Below are positions 38,747 to 41,171 of a DNA stretch of 41,171 nucleotides, piece after piece. The notes beneath the pieces are model-generated. The model was not told where the DNA came from and ran no database searches. It saw only the letters and a list, made by a program, of their open reading frames with translations. Source of the stretch: Anaerolinea thermophila (GTDB lineage: Bacteria; Chloroflexota; Anaerolineae; Anaerolineales; Villigracilaceae); assembly GCA_020722345.1 (NCBI GenBank), contig DYKZ01000003.1, positions 1 to 41,171 of the forward strand, given 5' to 3'. Position 1 is the stretch's first letter, and each line of letters opens with the position of its first letter. Position numbers and translations under genes: made by a program.

Positions 38747-39409
38747 ATGAAGAAACTCTTTGGAGAGCGGCTGCGCCTGGATTGGAAAATTGCCCTGCTG
38801 ACCATCGTCAGTACTCTTTTGCTGATGATGGATCACTATCACTATCCCTTGCTGCCATGGACGAAATGGTTCCCGGCCTGGGAAGCAAGCGGCCTTTCGA
38901 TGAAAGTTCTTGACCGGACCTTGCTATACTTTGTCATCCCCATGTTCTTTGTGCTGGTCGTTTTTCGCGAGAACCCGAAGAAGTACGGTTTCACCTTCGG
39001 CGACTGGAAGGCCGGGATTGCCATCACCTTGGGCGGGATCATCCTTATCGCGCCGGTCCTTTGGCTGGTGAGCCGCGGCGACGCGTCCATGCAGGATTAC
39101 TACAAGTCACAAGTCTCCGGCCTGCCGTGGAATACCTTCCTGGACCTGTTTGGCTGAGAATTCATCTTTCGCGGCTGGCTGCTCTTTGGCTATGGGCGCA
39201 AGTTCGGCGCGGAAGCCCTGTGGCTGCAAGCCGTCCCGTTTGCGCTGGCGCACATCGGCAAACCCGAAGTGGAGACTCTCTCCACTATTTTCGGCGGTTT
39301 CGCCTTCGGCTGGGTGGCCTGGCGGACGAAATCGTTCGTTTACCCGCTGCTGATCCACTGGTTCGTGGCATCGTTCACCATTCTGGTCGCGGCAGGCGCG
39401 ATTGGCTGA
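38747..39409 (+). pseudogene. CPBP-family intramembrane metalloprotease interrupted by one in-frame TGA (39155-39157)
   Basis: Frame continues uninterrupted after the TGA: FG*EFIFRGWLLFGYGRKFGAEALWLQAVPFALAHIGKPEVETLSTIFGGFAFGWVAWRTKSFVYPLLIHWFVASFTILVAAGAIG*. 221 codons including the internal TGA and the terminal stop. Confidence 0.8.
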
Positions 39410-39460
39410 TTTTATTATTCGACCGGTGCGGAAAGAGGATTTCCCGTGGAATGAGGTTTT

Positions 39461-39994
39461 ATGAATGCCAAAATTTTTCTTTACATTGCTTATGGCGTCT
39501 TGATCGGCCTGCTGGCCGCGGCGGTCATCTGGCTGGCGGCCGCGCCGCCGCGCGGTGAGCCGGTTGCATTGCTCCCGACGCCCACCCCGGGGAACATTAC
39601 AGTCTACGTCAGCGGGGCGGTGCAGACCCCTGGCGTTTATTCCCTCCCCGCCGGCAGCCGCATTGAGGATGCTGTGCTGGCGGCGGGCGGTTTTGCTCTG
39701 GGGGCCGAGCAGGACCGGATCAACCTGGCCTCCCTGCTCGAAGACGGCCAGCAGGTTGACGTGCCGGGTGTGGTCAGCAGCAGCCACGTCAATGCCGGAC
39801 GGGTGAATATCAACACGGCCAGCGTCGAGGAATTGGACGCCCTGCCTTCGATTGGCCCGACCACGGCGCAGGCGATTGTTGACTATCGCCTGCAAAACGG
39901 GAATTTCACCGCCATCGAAGACATCAAGAACGTCCCCGGCATTGGGCCTGCCACGTATGAGCAAATCAAAGATTACATCACGGTTGGGCAGTAA
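39461..39994 (+). CDS. comEA: ComEA-like protein: TM anchor, SLBB domain and helix-hairpin-helix DNA-binding domain
   Basis: NITVYVSGAVQTPGVYSLPAGSRIEDAVLAAGGF (SLBB) and VNINTASVEELDALPSIGPTTAQAIVDYRLQNGNFTAIEDIKNVPGIGPATYEQIKDYI (HhH). Confidence 0.92.
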   Translation: MNAKIFLYIAYGVLIGLLAAAVIWLAAAPPRGEPVALLPTPTPGNITVYVSGAVQTPGVYSLPAGSRIEDAVLAAGGFALGAEQDRINLASLLEDGQQVDVPGVVSSSHVNAGRVNINTASVEELDALPSIGPTTAQAIVDYRLQNGNFTAIEDIKNVPGIGPATYEQIKDYITVGQ

Positions 39995-39996
39995 TC

Positions 39997-40557
39997 ATGT
40001 CAAATGAGCATTTCAACCTGATTGCCCGTTTCTATGACGAAGCCGCGCAATTCACGCTGGATGAGTCCCTTCTGCGCGCCCTCGAACTGCCTGCGGACGG
40101 CCTGCTGCTCGACGCGGGCGGCGGGACCGGACGCGTGGCCGCTGCCCTGCGTGGCCACGTGGCCGGAGTGGTCGTTGCGGACGTATCCTCTGGGATGATG
40201 AAGTATGCCCGCGCCAAGAACCTGGCCTGTGTCTATGCTCCGGTCGAGATGCTGCCGTTTGCTTCCGTGACTTTCGCGCGGGTTTTCATGCTGGACGCGT
40301 TCCATCATGTCCACAGCCAGGAGTGGACGGCAAGCGAGTTGTTCCGCGTTCTCGCCCCTGGCGGCGTCCTCCTCGTCGTCGAGCCGGACATCCACAAGTT
40401 CGCGGTCAAGTTGATCGCGCTGGGAGAAAAACTGCTACTGATGCGCAGCCGCTTCCTGGATGGAGCGCAGATAGCCGCCTTGTTCTCGGCAGCGGGAGGA
40501 GAAGTGCAGGTCGAATACCGCCAGGCCAATGTGTGGGTGAAGGTTAAAAAACGATAA
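39997..40557 (+). CDS. Class I SAM-dependent methyltransferase
   Basis: GLLLDAGGGTGRVAAALRGHVAGVVVADVSSGMMKYARAK, FMLDAFHHVHSQEWTASELFRVLAPGGVLLVVEPD. Confidence 0.88.
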   Translation: MSNEHFNLIARFYDEAAQFTLDESLLRALELPADGLLLDAGGGTGRVAAALRGHVAGVVVADVSSGMMKYARAKNLACVYAPVEMLPFASVTFARVFMLDAFHHVHSQEWTASELFRVLAPGGVLLVVEPDIHKFAVKLIALGEKLLLMRSRFLDGAQIAALFSAAGGEVQVEYRQANVWVKVKKR

Positions 40558-40627
40558 TCAAAATGTAATAAACCCCGTTTTCTTCTTGTGCTAGAATGAT
40601 TTAATAAATTAATCAAAGGAGAGAAAC

Positions 40628-40864
40628 ATGGACGAGGAGAAAAAGAAGTTAAAGAGGATGGCAACCTGGACGATTACCGTCTTTGCTGCTGTTTTCGCCA
40701 TTACTTTTGCCGTTCTCTGGCTGGTGAATTATCCCCTCAGCGCGAACGGGATAGACGCCATTGGGAACGTCTTTGCCACCGGCTGGCCGATCTTTCTCGC
40801 AGACCTGGTGCTTTGCCTTCTGGTCTATGGAGGCTACTCGCTGTACCTCAACAAGAATAAATAG
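40628..40864 (+). CDS. Small two-TM membrane protein
   Basis: 78 aa with two hydrophobic stretches; RBS aaaggagag upstream; putative -10 TAGAAT at ~40592. Confidence 0.65.
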   Translation: MDEEKKKLKRMATWTITVFAAVFAITFAVLWLVNYPLSANGIDAIGNVFATGWPIFLADLVLCLLVYGGYSLYLNKNK

Positions 40865-40880
40865 AGACAACCACCTATCT

Positions 40881-40914
40881 GGACTGGCGGAAGGAGGACG
40901 CCAGTCCATTTTAT
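40881..40914. terminator. Hairpin terminator between convergent genes
   Basis: GGACTGGCG-GAAGGAGGA-CGCCAGTCC-ATTTTATT. Confidence 0.75.
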
Positions 40915-40931
40915 TGTCCCCACCTTCGGCG

Positions 40932-41171
40932 TCAAAGAGTGACGACCTTCCCGGCGCGCGTCTGCGCTTCGAGGATATCGCCCATGCCGCCAATGATGCC
41001 GGCCTTCACCTTCTCTGTCAGTCCAAAGTAATCCAGGCAGGTGGAGCAGATAATCAACTGCACGCCCTTTGCTTCGAGGGCGTGCAGTTTTTCCAGCACA
41101 GGGGAGTTCTCCACAACATCCCGAAAGAATTGACAAGGATGACCGTATCTTTTATTCTTCCTCCAGGATTG
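40932..41171 (-). CDS. DsrE/YedF-like protein (5' truncated by window edge)
   Basis: Frame open to the right edge: QSWRKNKRYGHPCQFFRDVVENSPVLEKLHALEAKGVQLIICSTCLDYFGLTEKVKAGIIGGMGDILEAQTRAGKVVTL*; resembles the DsrE-type ALExKGVxxxxCxTCLDYxGL segment. Confidence 0.7.
   Translation of the reverse strand, partial: QSWRKNKRYGHPCQFFRDVVENSPVLEKLHALEAKGVQLIICSTCLDYFGLTEKVKAGIIGGMGDILEAQTRAGKVVTL

Noticed and set aside
39155-39220. Selenocysteine insertion at the CPBP TGA
   Set aside because: No convincing SECIS-like hairpin seen immediately downstream, and the expected residue is Trp (or Glu), not Cys. Nonsense mutation or base error is simpler.
1-41171. CRISPR arrays, phage modules, rRNA operons, restriction or other defence systems
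   Set aside because: Looked for regular direct repeats with spacers, phage structural or integrase genes, rRNA segments and defence gene signatures; none seen.

Overview
This window looks like a chromosomal segment from a Chloroflexi/Anaerolineae-type bacterium. That assignment is inferred from gene content and lipoprotein-type solute-binding proteins, not from a search. From left to right it contains: (1) the 3' end of a methylmalonate-semialdehyde-dehydrogenase-like CDS. (2) A 12-kb same-strand cluster: Lrp/AsnC regulator, PatA-like putrescine aminotransferase, PotABCD polyamine transporter, saccharopine-dehydrogenase-like protein, aldehyde:ferredoxin oxidoreductase (AOR), GabT-like class-III aminotransferase, second AOR. 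I read this as a candidate tungsten/ferredoxin-dependent polyamine-to-succinate route. (3) A tRNA-Thr, an MshA-like glycosyltransferase and a Dpp/Opp peptide ABC operon whose DppC-type permease carries a ~120-aa insert resembling part of a solute-binding domain. (4) A 192-bp MITE-like element with 12-bp perfect terminal inverted repeats and a perfect 8-bp target duplication; it supplies the stop codon of the neighbouring methyltransferase. (5) A NYN-LOTUS protein, an MFS transporter, a lipoprotein, tRNA-Arg, rplS, a peptidase C26 protein and murI. (6) A minus-strand acyl-CoA carboxylase operon that also includes an HD protein, a small membrane protein and a 1688-aa protein with two GT39-like domains plus a carbohydrate-binding-like module. 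(7) A divergent GT39-like gene, a CPBP protease gene interrupted by one in-frame TGA, a ComEA-like protein, a methyltransferase and a truncated DsrE-like CDS. All family calls come from reading motifs by eye; no database search was run.
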